Positions 10,118 through 18,714 of a DNA stretch of 64,000 nucleotides are shown piece by piece; within the stretch, counting starts at the first letter, position 1, and every line of letters begins with the position of its first letter. The notes beneath the pieces were generated by a model. That model was not told the origin of the DNA. It was given only the letters and a program-made list of their open reading frames with translations, and searched no databases. The stretch covers positions 186,001 to 250,000 of the forward strand of contig CAWHHZ010000004.1 of NCBI GenBank assembly GCA_963829355.1, in the 5' to 3' direction. Position numbers and translations under genes: made by a program. Source of the DNA: CAWHHZ01 sp963829355 (GTDB lineage Bacteria; Acidobacteriota; Thermoanaerobaculia; Gp7-AA8; JAHWKK01).

Positions 10118-11097
10118 CTCGGTTTCACCACGATCTCGACCTGGTATGACGATTCAACGGGCTTCCCATTCACGGTAGCGGGCTGGAACTTCCAGCGTTG
10201 AACCGCACGGACGACCTGATCCGTGACGCCCGGCATCCCCTGGATGACCTGCACATTGGCGACCTCGCCGTCCGATCCGACGGTGAGATTGACGAGAACC
10301 GAGCCGGCGCGACGGGAAAGAATCTGCGGAAGGGGCTGGCTCAGAGGGCGCGGTCTGGTCCTCTCCACGGCGGGCTGCGCTTCAGTGGGTTGTTCCTTCT
10401 CGGAAGGCGAAGCGGGAGCGGAAGCTGTTTCGTTCACTGGCGGCGCTGTGCCGGGAATCTCTCCGAGCGGCGCGGGCGATGGCGGAGAGTCCTGTTGGGG
10501 AGGTGTGGACGGCTCCGCGCTCCGCCTCCTCGGTCGTGCGGCATCGGTGACTTCACGGGGGTCCACGAGCTCCGCACGCCTCGCTTCCTCCCGTCGCTTT
10601 TCTTCCTCAGCGACACGGCGATAGACAGCAATCGGAAGCGCGGTCGCATCCCGCCGCTGGAACTCTTCCGGCAGATCTTCATTCAGACTTTCGTCGAGCC
10701 GGCTCGTGTACGCCTTCTCGATCTCGGGCCCCTTGAACGAGCCATCCGCAACGAGAGTGATGTCGGGAGCGGGTCGTTCGGACGGAGCCGGAGCTTCCGC
10801 CTCTTCCTTCATGGCTCCCTTTTCATCGTCGGGCTGTCCCATCGCGTAGACGATCCAGCCGACAAAGAACATTCCGATCAGCAGGGCGACGCCGCCGATC
10901 AGGAGGAGCACCTGCCGCACGCTGCTCTTCGGCGCCCGGGAAGCGATGGGGCTGGTTGCGGCAGGCGAAGATTCCGTCACCTCGCGCTCTTCGCCTTCGA
11001 GCGTGCGGACGAGCTGTTCCTGGTTGCAGTACGGGCAGATCCGTGACCCGGCGTCGATCTGATGACCGCAGCGATGACATGTCTTTTTCTGAACCAT
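10114..11097 (-). CDS. zinc ribbon - transmembrane - TonB_C domain protein
   Basis: 327 residues from the ATG at 11097 (MVQKKTCHRCGHQ); a longer in-frame start at 11145 is possible but adds unrelated residues. Order: zinc ribbon CHRCGHQ and CPYCNQEQ (first 25 residues), a linker, one membrane helix (VLLLIGGVALLIGMFFVGWI), a charged and proline-rich periplasmic linker, and a C-terminal TonB-like energy-transducer domain (GSVLVNLTVGSDGEVANVQV, VVRAVQRWKFQPATVNGKPV). TonB_C domains contact outer-membrane receptors; a cytosolic ribbon in place of the usual short N-terminus is unusual. No ExbB/ExbD genes are nearby. Coupled to the small ribbon protein downstream. Confidence 0.82.
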   Translation of the reverse strand: MVQKKTCHRCGHQIDAGSRICPYCNQEQLVRTLEGEEREVTESSPAATSPIASRAPKSSVRQVLLLIGGVALLIGMFFVGWIVYAMGQPDDEKGAMKEEAEAPAPSERPAPDITLVADGSFKGPEIEKAYTSRLDESLNEDLPEEFQRRDATALPIAVYRRVAEEEKRREEARRAELVDPREVTDAARPRRRSAEPSTPPQQDSPPSPAPLGEIPGTAPPVNETASAPASPSEKEQPTEAQPAVERTRPRPLSQPLPQILSRRAGSVLVNLTVGSDGEVANVQVIQGMPGVTDQVVRAVQRWKFQPATVNGKPVESSYQVEIVVKPR

Positions 11098-11171
11098 GAG
11101 GTCGTACTCGCTTCCCATTCTGCAACCCACGTACCTCCTGCGCAAACCCCCTCCTGTTACTATTTCGCGCC

Positions 11172-12182
11172 ATGACGATCGACCCGGTTCAACTGACGCG
11201 ACAACTGATCGACATTCCTTCGCTTACAGGAGAGGAAGCCGCCGTGGCCGAACATCTCGAGCGGCTTCTCGAGGGGATGGGCCTGCACTGCGAGAGATCG
11301 CCCGTAGAGCGGGATCGCTTCAATCTGGTCGCGACGACAGGGGAGAGTCCGGCGGTACTCTTCTGCACGCATCTCGATACGGTCCCTCCGTTTTTTGCGT
11401 CATCAGCGGAAGGTGGGCTGATAAGAGGACGTGGCGCATGTGACGCCAAGGGAATCCTCGCGGCGATGATCTGCGCCGGTGAGGAGCTTCTCGGAAGAGG
11501 GGAGCGCCGGTTCGGATATCTGCTGGTGGTGGGTGAGGAGACCGACTCGATCGGTGCGAAACGAGCGAACGAACAGATCGAGATCGACTCCGACTACATT
11601 GTCGTCGGCGAGCCGACTGAGTCGAGATTCGTGTCTGCATGCAAAGGTGCGGTGACGGCGCGGATCACATTCGAGGGCATCGCCGCCCACTCCGCCTACC
11701 CGGAGCGCGGCGATTCGGCGATTTCCAGGATGGCGAGAGCGATCGTGGCAATCGAGGAGGCAGACTGGGGGGCGACTTCCGATCTCGGTCGCGCCACCGC
11801 CAACGTCGGAGTGGTGCGGGGCGGCCGCAAGCCGAATGTCGTTCCTGACGAGGCGGAGCTCGAGCTTCTGATTCGCTCCGTCGATTCACGAGACGCTGTG
11901 ATCGGGCGAATACGGGAAGCCGTCGCACCGTTTGGTGGCGAGATCGCCGAGTCGTACGGTGGTGACCCGCTCTTCTTTCACGTTCCGGAGGGGGAGGATG
12001 GCGTCGTCGTTGCGTTCGGTACTGACGCGCCCTATCTCGACCGATTCGGAGAGCGAATTCTTTTCGGCCCGGGCTCGATCCTCGACGCGCACCGGATCGA
12101 CGAAAAGATCACCGAGGAAGATCTGCGGGACGCGGTCGGGACGTATCGAGATCTCGTGACCCGGCTCATGGGCCAGCGCTGA
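11172..12182 (+). CDS. M20 family amidohydrolase, ArgE/DapE type
   Basis: 336-residue cytosolic zinc deacylase/peptidase. Motifs: zinc histidine in LFCTHLDTVPP (near residue 64), bridging Asp in GRGACDAKGILAAM, catalytic Glu-Glu in VVGEETDSIGAK, ligand Glu in VVGEPTESRF, dimerisation histidine in GIAAHSAYPERG, and late His in GPGSILDAHRIDEKI. The length and the GEPTE motif fit the ArgE/DapE/LysK group better than carboxypeptidase G2. It is followed by a thiolase after 13 bases, which gives no metabolic hint. Acetylornithine deacetylase, succinyl-diaminopimelate desuccinylase or a lysine-pathway LysK role are all possible. Confidence 0.85.
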   Translation: MTIDPVQLTRQLIDIPSLTGEEAAVAEHLERLLEGMGLHCERSPVERDRFNLVATTGESPAVLFCTHLDTVPPFFASSAEGGLIRGRGACDAKGILAAMICAGEELLGRGERRFGYLLVVGEETDSIGAKRANEQIEIDSDYIVVGEPTESRFVSACKGAVTARITFEGIAAHSAYPERGDSAISRMARAIVAIEEADWGATSDLGRATANVGVVRGGRKPNVVPDEAELELLIRSVDSRDAVIGRIREAVAPFGGEIAESYGGDPLFFHVPEGEDGVVVAFGTDAPYLDRFGERILFGPGSILDAHRIDEKITEEDLRDAVGTYRDLVTRLMGQR

Positions 12183-12195
12183 CAGGAGTGAATCA

Positions 12196-13386
12196 ATGGC
12201 AGTTCTCAAGGATGATGTTTTTCTGGTGCAGCCTCTCCGGACCCCGATCGGCCGGTTCGGCGGAACACTCTCTCCTCTGACCGCCGCTGATCTGGGTGTG
12301 GCAGCCGCGAAGGCGACGCTGGAACGCTCCGGTGTCGATCCGAAGGCGGTCGGCGAGGTGATCTTCGGAAACGCCAGACAGGCGGGTGTCGGACCAAACG
12401 TCGCTCGTCAGATCGCGATCCGGAGCGGTCTCCATCACGAGGTCCCGGCGTACACGGTGAACCAGGCCTGCGGTTCCGGCATGCGGGCGATCATCAATGG
12501 TGCCGATGATATCCGGCTCGGTAATGTCGAGATGGTCCTCGCTGGGGGAACAGAATCGATGTCGAACACCCCGTACCTGATGCCTCGGGCACGATGGGGG
12601 TTCCGGATGGGGGACGTCGAGGTGATCGACGGTATGGTCCAGGATGGCTTCCTCTGCCCGCTGGCGGACGAGATGATGGGGGGCACGGCAGAGACTCTCG
12701 CCGAACAGTATGGGATTTCCCGGGAGGAGCAGGATTCGTTTGCTCTTCGTAGTCAGCAGCGAGCCGGGAAGGCGTGGGACGAGAATCTCTTCGCCGATGA
12801 GGTCGTGCCGGTCGAAGTGCCTGGGCGGAAGGGTACGACGACTCTGGATCGCGACGAGCATCCCCGGCCCGACACGACTCTCGACAAGCTCGGAAAACTG
12901 CCTCCGGTGTTTCGTGATCGCGGGAGCGTTCACGCGGGGAACTCCTCGGGCATCACGGATGGAGCAGCCAGCATGCTGCTCGCGAATGCCGATGCCGTAC
13001 GCCGTCACGGGCTGACCCCGATCGCCCGGCTCGTCGCCTACTCGCAGGCGGGAGTCGATCCGCGGATCATGGGGATCGGACCCGTTCCAGCGACTCGCGC
13101 CATCCTCGCCGAGACCGGAATCTCTCTTGACGAGATCGACCTGATCGAGCTCAACGAAGCCTTCGCCGTGCAGGTTCTGGCGTGCGACCGGGAGCTCTCG
13201 CTCGATCATGAGAAACTCAACGTCCACGGCGGTGCGATCGCGCTGGGACATCCGATCGGTTGTACCGGGGCCCGCATCACCACGACCCTGCTTCACGCCA
13301 TGGCGTCACGGAAGGCGAAGCTCGGGCTGGCAACACTGTGCATCTCGGGCGGCATGGGACTCGCTCTGCTGCTCGAGAGGGTGTGA
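12196..13386 (+). CDS. acetyl-CoA C-acyltransferase (thiolase)
   Basis: 396 residues. Forms or cleaves 3-ketoacyl-CoA in beta-oxidation or acetoacetyl-CoA synthesis. Nucleophile Cys92 in NQACGSGMRAI, catalytic His in GGAIALGHPIGCTGAR, and second Cys in LCISGGMG are all present. ATG 12196 follows AGGAGTG by a good distance. It is second in a probable operon M20-thiolase-tatD (gaps 13 and 2 bases). A second, more FadI-like thiolase is at 58319. Which of the two serves beta-oxidation cannot be decided from sequence. Confidence 0.93.
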   Translation: MAVLKDDVFLVQPLRTPIGRFGGTLSPLTAADLGVAAAKATLERSGVDPKAVGEVIFGNARQAGVGPNVARQIAIRSGLHHEVPAYTVNQACGSGMRAIINGADDIRLGNVEMVLAGGTESMSNTPYLMPRARWGFRMGDVEVIDGMVQDGFLCPLADEMMGGTAETLAEQYGISREEQDSFALRSQQRAGKAWDENLFADEVVPVEVPGRKGTTTLDRDEHPRPDTTLDKLGKLPPVFRDRGSVHAGNSSGITDGAASMLLANADAVRRHGLTPIARLVAYSQAGVDPRIMGIGPVPATRAILAETGISLDEIDLIELNEAFAVQVLACDRELSLDHEKLNVHGGAIALGHPIGCTGARITTTLLHAMASRKAKLGLATLCISGGMGLALLLERV

Positions 13387-13388
13387 CC

Positions 13389-14171
13389 ATGATGATCTTC
13401 ACCGACAGCCACTGCCACCTCTCGATGTCTTCGGAGAGCGAGGACGTGATCGCGCGGGCCCGGGATCGGGGCGTCCACGGCTTCATGGTCCCGGCGACGA
13501 AGGCGGATGATCTCGACGTTGTCGTCGAGATCGCCCAGTCGCATCCGGATGTGTGGGCGGCGGTAGGATTTCATCCTCACGAGGCGAAGGACTGCGACGA
13601 GGAGCAGCTGCGGAGAATCGACGAGCTGGCGACGGAGCCGCGTGTGGTCGCAATTGGGGAGATCGGCCTCGACTATCACTACGACCACTCGCCCAGGGAG
13701 GTCCAGCGCGAGGTCCTCACCGAGCAGATCCGCGTGGCGATCAGAAACGATCTTCCGGTCGTGATTCACAATCGCGAATCGACCGAGGACCTGATCGAGA
13801 TTCTGGAGACGGCCAACCTGGCGGAGGCCCGAGGCGTGATCCATTCCTTTACGGAGGACTGGTCGGTGGCGAGGCGCTTTCTCGATCTGGGGTTCAATCT
13901 GTCGTTTTCCGGCATCGTCACGTTCCGCACCGCCGAGAGCTTGCGCGACGCGGCGAAGCGTACGCCCGCCGATCGGGTTCTGATCGAGACGGACACGCCG
14001 TTTCTCGCGCCAGTTCCAATGCGAGGGAAGGAGAACGAACCGGCTTACGTGACGCATGTTGCCGAACTGATCGCGGGGCTGTGGGGAATGCCCGTCGAGG
14101 AAGTCGCGGAGATCACGACCCGCAACTTCGAGCGGACGTTCGGCGTCGATCTTCCCGTTAGAAATGGCTGA
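13389..14171 (+). CDS. tatD: TatD family metal-dependent hydrolase (DNase)
   Basis: 260 residues from ATG 13389, two bases after the thiolase stop. Metal ligands of the TatD amidohydrolase barrel are visible: TDSHCHL at the start, IGEIGLDYHYD, VIHNRES, VIHSFTEDW and ETDTPFLAPVP. The family has 3'-5' exonuclease and D-aminoacyl-tRNA deacylase-related members; exact activity is not set by sequence. An in-frame extension upstream overlaps the thiolase gene and is not family-like. Confidence 0.93.
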   Translation: MMIFTDSHCHLSMSSESEDVIARARDRGVHGFMVPATKADDLDVVVEIAQSHPDVWAAVGFHPHEAKDCDEEQLRRIDELATEPRVVAIGEIGLDYHYDHSPREVQREVLTEQIRVAIRNDLPVVIHNRESTEDLIEILETANLAEARGVIHSFTEDWSVARRFLDLGFNLSFSGIVTFRTAESLRDAAKRTPADRVLIETDTPFLAPVPMRGKENEPAYVTHVAELIAGLWGMPVEEVAEITTRNFERTFGVDLPVRNG

Positions 14172-14224
14172 CGAGCGCCGGCCGGGGGCGTCTGAGGTCC
14201 CGGTCGTGCGATAATCATCCCGGA

Positions 14225-14248
14225 GGCTCCGATCGGGCAATCGGAGCC
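14225..14248 (+). promoter_or_regulatory. leader hairpin just upstream of the transglycosylase gene
   Basis: GGCTCCGAT and ATCGGAGCC form a perfect 9-bp stem with a 6-base loop, ending 7 bases before ATG 14256. It would cover the region where a ribosome site should be. Could be a translational control element or the terminator stem of tatD without a T-run. Confidence 0.4.
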
Positions 14249-14255
14249 GAGGCTC

Positions 14256-15002
14256 ATGAAGACCCCGATCCACAGCCCGCGTTCCGGCCGTTTGCTGGTG
14301 CGTGGGATTCGACGGTTCATGCGATCCAGGCGAAGAATGCTGCTGGTGTTCGGCGGCATGGTCCTGGCGGGCGGAATGGCTGTGTCCGCGATCAGCAGCT
14401 CCCAGCAGGTGAGAGCCGAGGGGAAGACGCGTCTCGACTGGTTCCAGGACGAAGCGCCCCGACCATTCAGTTTCTTCAGCAATCTCCTGGGGCGTGGTTC
14501 CGCAGAAGAGAGTGAAGCTGCTCTGGCCCTGGTCACCGAGGAGGCGACCGAGGAGTTCTACCGGAGCATCCCGTTCGGCGAGATCATTCACGACAAGGCG
14601 AAAAAGTATGAAGTGGATCCGGCGCTCATCGCGGCAGTCGTCGAGGTCGAGTCGGGTTTCGAGATCGAAGCGAAATCGACACGCGGAGCGCTCGGACTGA
14701 TGCAGTTGCGACCCTCTACCGGAAAGTGGATGGGGGCTCGGAATCTGTTCGATCCCGGTCAGAACATCGATGCGGGCACCCGCTATCTGAAGTATCTGGA
14801 AGAGCGGTTCGACGGTGATCTTCCAAGCCAGCTCGCGGCGTACAACGCGGGCGAGGGGACCGTGTCAAGATATGGCGGAGTTCCGCCGTATCCCGAGACG
14901 CGGCGCTATATTCGAAAGGTGCTCGAGCGATACGAGCGCCGCAATTCCGAGCTCGACCGGTTCTATAGAGAGCAGCTCGAGCGGGAGCGTCTCGAGAAGT
15001 GA
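14256..15002 (+). CDS. lytic transglycosylase, SLT domain
   Basis: 248 residues. Cuts peptidoglycan glycan strands in the periplasm. A positively charged N-terminus and one hydrophobic stretch (MLLVFGGMVLAGGMAVSA, residues 29-46) act as signal or anchor. The SLT domain holds the catalytic Glu in AAVVEVESGFEIEAKS, the motif GALGLMQLRPSTG, GTRYLKYLEERFDGD and AAYNAGEGTVSRYGG. Typical of MltE/Slt-C type enzymes. Followed after 77 bases by a LysM protein, suggesting a cell-wall pair. Confidence 0.92.
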   Translation: MKTPIHSPRSGRLLVRGIRRFMRSRRRMLLVFGGMVLAGGMAVSAISSSQQVRAEGKTRLDWFQDEAPRPFSFFSNLLGRGSAEESEAALALVTEEATEEFYRSIPFGEIIHDKAKKYEVDPALIAAVVEVESGFEIEAKSTRGALGLMQLRPSTGKWMGARNLFDPGQNIDAGTRYLKYLEERFDGDLPSQLAAYNAGEGTVSRYGGVPPYPETRRYIRKVLERYERRNSELDRFYREQLERERLEK

Positions 15003-15013
15003 CTCGGCGTCAT

Positions 15014-15043
15014 TTGACACTAAGTCCCTCGATACGCTACCGT
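15014..15043 (+). promoter_or_regulatory. candidate sigma70-type promoter for the LysM gene
   Basis: TTGACA at 15014-15019 and TACCGT at 15038-15043, 18 bases apart, 36 bases before the GTG/ATG region of the LysM gene. The -35 box is perfect, the -10 poor. Confidence 0.4.
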
Positions 15044-15079
15044 TTGCGTGGATCTTCTCAAGGTTGAGAGGAGGGGTAT

Positions 15080-16192
15080 ATGGTGGTGCGTGTGTGTCGT
15101 GTGTTGACGATCCTCCTACTTGTGGCGTTTCCCGCGCTTGCGGATACGACGCCTCCGAAGAATCTTCATCTCGTCGGTGATCACTGGACGGCTTATGATC
15201 CTCCAGATCCGGCGGTCTTCCCTGCGGGTGCGAAAGTCCACATCATAGAGCGTGGAGACACGCTGTGGGATCTGGCGAGGACTTACTACGGTGATCCGTA
15301 TCTGTGGCCACAGTTGTGGGAGAACAATACCTACATCACGGATGCCCACTGGATTTATCCGGGCGACCCGCTGCTGATCGAAACCGAGGGAGTCGTTGAA
15401 GAGGTCGTACTCGAGGAGCCGGAAACGGCCTTCGGTGAGGACGATCTGATCGACATCGACCAGAACGGATTCGAAGCGCCGGTCGCGCTCGGAACGCAGT
15501 CGGACATCTACTGCTTCGGCTATCTCGGTCACGTGGGTGAGCAGTATCCGAACGAGATCGCTGCGTTCGAAGACTCCGAGACCAGGCTGATCGAGCTGGC
15601 GCAGGTTCAGTCGATCGGAGTGACCGTCGATGATGTCGTCTACATCAACGGTGGAACCTCGACAGGCCTCGTGGCGGGTGAGACGTATATGATCATCGCC
15701 CCGGGAGAGCTCGTCGAGCATCCCGAGACTGGTGAGGTCATCGGTCAACACTACGGCTATCGAGGCCGGATGACGATTCTTTGCGCAGACTCGAATTCCG
15801 CAACTGGAATCGTGACTCAGGCGTGTGATTCCATTCATCTCGGTGATCGCCTCAAGCCGGTCCCGCAGATACCGATTCCTCTCGCGACCCTCACGGCGTT
15901 CGAGCGGCACTGCCAGATTCCGAGCAATCGCTCGAACGGCTACATCGTCAATGCGAAAGATTTCAAGTACTCCCTCGGCGAGGGGAACGTAGTCGAGGTG
16001 AATGTCGGCCTCAATGACGCGATCGAGCCGGGAGATTTTCTCACCGTGTACCGTCAGAACGAGGTGCCCGGGATGCCGAGACTCGTTCTCGGAGAGATCG
16101 GGGTCCTCACAGCCGAACCACACAGCGCCACAGGCAAGATCGTTCGTATGCGATACGCAATGCAGGTGGGCGATCAGGTTGAGCTGAAGTAG
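15080..16192 (+). CDS. secreted LysM domain protein
   Basis: 370 residues. Signal peptide (CRVLTILLLVAFPALA, cut likely after ALA-D). One LysM near residues 54-96 (IIERGDTLWDLARTYYGDP ... WIYPGDPLLI), which binds peptidoglycan or chitin-like glycans. The rest (~270 residues) has no recognised family; it contains beta-rich segments with YINGGTSTGLVAGETYMI-like patterns, recalling domains that follow LysM in some periplasmic proteins of Acidobacteria and Deltaproteobacteria. GAGGAGGGG precedes the start. Ends at a strong terminator. Confidence 0.85.
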   Translation: MVVRVCRVLTILLLVAFPALADTTPPKNLHLVGDHWTAYDPPDPAVFPAGAKVHIIERGDTLWDLARTYYGDPYLWPQLWENNTYITDAHWIYPGDPLLIETEGVVEEVVLEEPETAFGEDDLIDIDQNGFEAPVALGTQSDIYCFGYLGHVGEQYPNEIAAFEDSETRLIELAQVQSIGVTVDDVVYINGGTSTGLVAGETYMIIAPGELVEHPETGEVIGQHYGYRGRMTILCADSNSATGIVTQACDSIHLGDRLKPVPQIPIPLATLTAFERHCQIPSNRSNGYIVNAKDFKYSLGEGNVVEVNVGLNDAIEPGDFLTVYRQNEVPGMPRLVLGEIGVLTAEPHSATGKIVRMRYAMQVGDQVELK

Positions 16193-16214
16193 GCGAGGCT
16201 CGAACATCTTCTGT

Positions 16215-16242
16215 AAAGGGCGGGCTTCGGCCCGCCTTTTTT
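16215..16242 (+). terminator. rho-independent terminator after the LysM gene
   Basis: GGGCGGGC-TTC-GGCCCGCC type hairpin followed by six T. Textbook form. Confidence 0.92.
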
Positions 16243-16337
16243 GTGCGTGGGAAGGATGTGTCCGTGTCGACGGTTAGAGGCAGCGATGGGAACCTGAGAT
16301 GGGACGCCCATTCGGGGGATGCTACAATGCCCCGCCC

Positions 16338-16413
16338 GGGTCCATAGCTCAGCGGTTAGAGCTACCGGCTCATAACCGGCAGGTCCCAGGTTCGAATCCT
16401 GGTGGACCCACCA
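16338..16413 (+). tRNA. tRNA-Met (CAT), elongator type
   Basis: 76 bases including an encoded CCA. Acceptor stem GGGTCCA pairs with TGGACCC; D arm GCTC...GAGC; anticodon loop CTCATAA with CAT at 16371-16373; T arm CCAGG-TTCGAAT-CCTGG. The first acceptor pair is G-C, so it is not the initiator type. The top anticodon-stem pair (27-43) is an A-C mismatch. tRNA-Ile with lysidine (also CAT) is not excluded but the overall sequence matches elongator Met. Confidence 0.95.
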
Positions 16414-16514
16414 GACTTTGCAAATATGAAAAACATTTACGACGAAAAAAGAGATCTCTGCTGCTGGAGAGGCGCTGTACAACTGCCGGCTCCGCAGACG
16501 AGGCAAATCAACTG

Positions 16515-16548
16515 AAGGGCGTTCCCACACGGAACGCCCTTTCTGTTT
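16515..16548 (+). terminator. terminator after tRNA-Met
   Basis: AGGGCGTTCC and GGAACGCCCT form a 10-bp stem with loop CACAC, followed by TTCTGTTTCT. It sits 100 bases after the tRNA and just before the next gene's ribosome site. Confidence 0.75.
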
Positions 16549-16563
16549 CTGGAGGGACGAGAA

Positions 16564-17274
16564 TTGGTGCAGGTACTTGAAAGGCTGTGGGAGTTGCAGC
16601 AGGCGATGTCCGAGTTGGGAGAGCGGGAACGGAGTCTCAACGAAAAGCCGGAGCCGTTCGCAACGACCGATCGGGAGTACAGCGAAGCGATGACGGCCGT
16701 CGAGGCTCTCAAGTCTCGCAGGACCGAGCTCGACACGAAGCGGCGCGAAATCGAGCGGACGTTGAGCTCCGAGCAGGAGACTCTTCAAAAATACGAGAGT
16801 CAGCTCATGCAGGTGAAGAATCAGATTCAGTACGCTGCCGCGTGGAAAGAGATCGACGTGGCGCGCAAGAAGGTCAAGGAGCTCGAGGATCAGATGCTCG
16901 AGCTGATGAGCCAGATCGAGGCCATCGACAACGAGCTGGCCGAGAAAGAGACGGCGCTCACCCCGCTCAAAGAGAAGCACGACAGCGAGTACGCGGAGTG
17001 GCAGGGATCTCTCGGCGGTTTGCGCGAGCTATTCGAGAAGGCGACCGCGAAGATCAGCGATATCGAAAAAGAGATTCCGGATCAGTTGAAACGCGAGTTC
17101 CGCAAGCTGTTCGACCGGAGGCAGGGAGTCGCGGTCGCCGTTGTGGAGAATGGCTCGTGCAGCGCGTGCCGCTTCAAGGTGCGACCGGCGGTCGAGCAGC
17201 AGGTCCGGCGGGGTGAAGTGATCAAGTGTGACTCATGCAGCCGGATCATCTATCTCGGCGGAGCGGCGTCCTGA
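16564..17274 (+). CDS. zinc-ribbon coiled-coil protein (DUF164 / zf-RING_7 family)
   Basis: About 236 residues. Long heptad coiled coil over residues 1-170, then a C4 zinc ribbon: CSACRFKV and CDSCSRII. The family is widespread and lies near RNase H or Nif3-type genes; it is suggested to bind nucleic acid, but its role is not settled. Start TTG 16564 (or GTG 16567) follows GGAGG by 7 bases. Its 3' end overlaps the RNase H gene, indicating an operon with RNase H, yggS and yggT. Confidence 0.87.
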   Translation: MVQVLERLWELQQAMSELGERERSLNEKPEPFATTDREYSEAMTAVEALKSRRTELDTKRREIERTLSSEQETLQKYESQLMQVKNQIQYAAAWKEIDVARKKVKELEDQMLELMSQIEAIDNELAEKETALTPLKEKHDSEYAEWQGSLGGLRELFEKATAKISDIEKEIPDQLKREFRKLFDRRQGVAVAVVENGSCSACRFKVRPAVEQQVRRGEVIKCDSCSRIIYLGGAAS

Positions 17275-17699
17275 AGCTCCAGGGATGGATCGACGGAGGC
17301 GCACGCGGCAACCCCGGCCCCGCAGGCTGGGGCGTGCGGCTCGTTCGCGACGATGGAGAAGAGATCCACCTGCGAGGCTTTCTCGGTTCGGCAACGAACA
17401 ATGTTGCGGAGTACTCAGCGCTCGTCGAAGTACTCGGAGCAGCCCTCGATGAGGGTGCGACCGATCTCACGGTCTTTTCCGATTCTCAGCTCCTCGTCAG
17501 ACAGATGAGCGGAGAATACCGAGTGAAGCATCCGAACCTGATCCCGCTCTTCAAAGAGGCGAAGCGGATTGCGGCAAGGATCCCGAAGGTCCGCATCGAG
17601 CACGTACGCCGGGAGCAGAATAAGGAAGCTGATCGCCTCGCAAACGAAGCGATGGATAGCCGCGTAGCGAGAGAGGTCGAAAGGATCGAGATTGGCTGA
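17235..17699 (+). CDS. ribonuclease HI family protein
   Basis: 154 residues. RNase H fold with acidic residues placed as in RNase HI: Asp in WIDGGARGNPGPAG, Glu in NNVAEYSALVEVL, Asp in VFSDSQLLVRQM and Asp in QNKEADRLANEA. Degrades RNA in RNA-DNA hybrids. The first ~15 residues overlap the zinc-ribbon gene by 40 bases and may be untranslated; a start near 17268 is possible. Overlaps yggS by 8 bases. Confidence 0.9.
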   Translation: MQPDHLSRRSGVLKLQGWIDGGARGNPGPAGWGVRLVRDDGEEIHLRGFLGSATNNVAEYSALVEVLGAALDEGATDLTVFSDSQLLVRQMSGEYRVKHPNLIPLFKEAKRIAARIPKVRIEHVRREQNKEADRLANEAMDSRVAREVERIEIG

Positions 17700-18378
17700 G
17701 TCGATTGCAGATCGGTTCGCGGTGGTGCAGCGCAATATCTCTGCTGCGTGTGATCGCAGCGGACGCTCCGCGGAGGATGTCACGCTGGTCGTCGTCTCCA
17801 AGACGTTTCCCGCGGAAGCGATCGACGAAGCGATTGCTGCCGGAGCGACCGACATCGGAGAGAACAAGGTGCAGGAGGCAGAGTCGAAGTTTCCCTCGCT
17901 GCAGAAGTCGGCACGATACCACCTGATCGGCCATCTCCAGTCGAACAAGTCGAAAACCGCGGCAGCCCTTTTCGACGTCGTCCAGACCGTCGACTCGGAA
18001 AAGCTCGCCCGCCGTCTCGACGACGCGGCGGCCGAAGAGGGGAAGCGGCTGGAAGTACTGATCCAGGTGAACGTCGGTCTCGAAGAGCAGAAGTACGGAG
18101 TCATCGCGGAGGATGCGCGTGGACTCGCACGCGAGATTGCTGCCTTCGAGCACCTGCAGTTGACCGGACTGATGACGATTCCGCCGGTTGCCGGAGAGAC
18201 CGAAACCAGAGGATACTTCGCCGCGTTGAGACGATTGCGGGACCAGATGAGAGATCAGCTCGGACAGTCGTCATTCCGGCATCTGTCGATGGGCATGAGC
18301 AGTGACTACGAGCTCGCGATCGAAGAGGGAGCGACCGTGGTGAGAGTGGGAAGTGCCATCTTCGGGAGACGGGACTGA
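17692..18378 (+). CDS. yggS: YggS family pyridoxal phosphate homeostasis protein
   Basis: 228 residues. PLP-binding single-domain protein (alanine racemase N-terminal-like barrel). The PLP lysine is in VVVSKTFPAE, and GENKVQEAESKFP, HLIGHLQSNKSK, QVNVGLEEQKYGV and LSMGMSSDYELAIEEGATVVRVG are all family motifs. Start is TTG 17692, overlapping the RNase H stop by 8 bases. It manages free PLP and does not act as an enzyme in known members. Neighbours yggT and divIVA match a common yggS-yggT-divIVA order. Confidence 0.95.
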   Translation: MAESIADRFAVVQRNISAACDRSGRSAEDVTLVVVSKTFPAEAIDEAIAAGATDIGENKVQEAESKFPSLQKSARYHLIGHLQSNKSKTAAALFDVVQTVDSEKLARRLDDAAAEEGKRLEVLIQVNVGLEEQKYGVIAEDARGLAREIAAFEHLQLTGLMTIPPVAGETETRGYFAALRRLRDQMRDQLGQSSFRHLSMGMSSDYELAIEEGATVVRVGSAIFGRRD

Positions 18379-18714
18379 TGAATCCGCTTTCCGCGGCAGG
18401 TCGTACGATCTATGTGGTGTTCGACGCCGTTCTGTCGATCATCTACTGGCTCGTACTGATCTGGGTGGTTCTCTCCTGGGTCATGCTCTTTGCGTCGCAG
18501 ACCTCGTTTCGCTGGAAGTACCGCGGCGCCTACAACGTGCTGGCGACGATCAATGACTTCTTCACCCGCGCCACGCATCCTCTGCTCAAGCCGTTCCGCA
18601 AAATCCTTCCTCCCTGGAAGACCGGGGGATCGACTGGTCCCCCTTCTGCTCCTGCTCGCGATATTCGCGATCCGCTATTTCCTCGTTCTGGTCTTCGGTC
18701 CGGCGTTTCGGTAG
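18378..18714 (+). CDS. yggT: YggT family membrane protein, two single-base deletions
   Basis: ATG overlaps the yggS stop (TGATG). The first frame encodes the first membrane helix and FFTRATHPLLKPFRKILPPWK. The conserved GGIDWSP and second helix LLLLLAIFAIRYFLVLVFG are then spread over two further frames. Adding one G to the run at 18624-18628 and one C to the run at 18639-18643 restores a 112-residue YggT protein ending at 18714. Both lesions are in 5-base homopolymers, the pattern of sequencing error. Role: inner-membrane protein linked to cell division or osmotic protection. Confidence 0.88.

Noticed and set aside
13293..14591. 432-residue minus-strand open frame over tatD and the transglycosylase gene
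   Set aside because: Covers two conserved genes on the other strand and shows no family features.
16174..16980. Minus-strand open frame across the tRNA and terminator
   Set aside because: It would encode protein through tRNA-Met and two terminators; a shadow frame.
18378..18714. Programmed frameshifting in yggT
   Set aside because: Two shifts in the same direction within 15 bases at 5-base G and C runs fit missing bases; no slippery heptamer or stimulatory structure is apparent.
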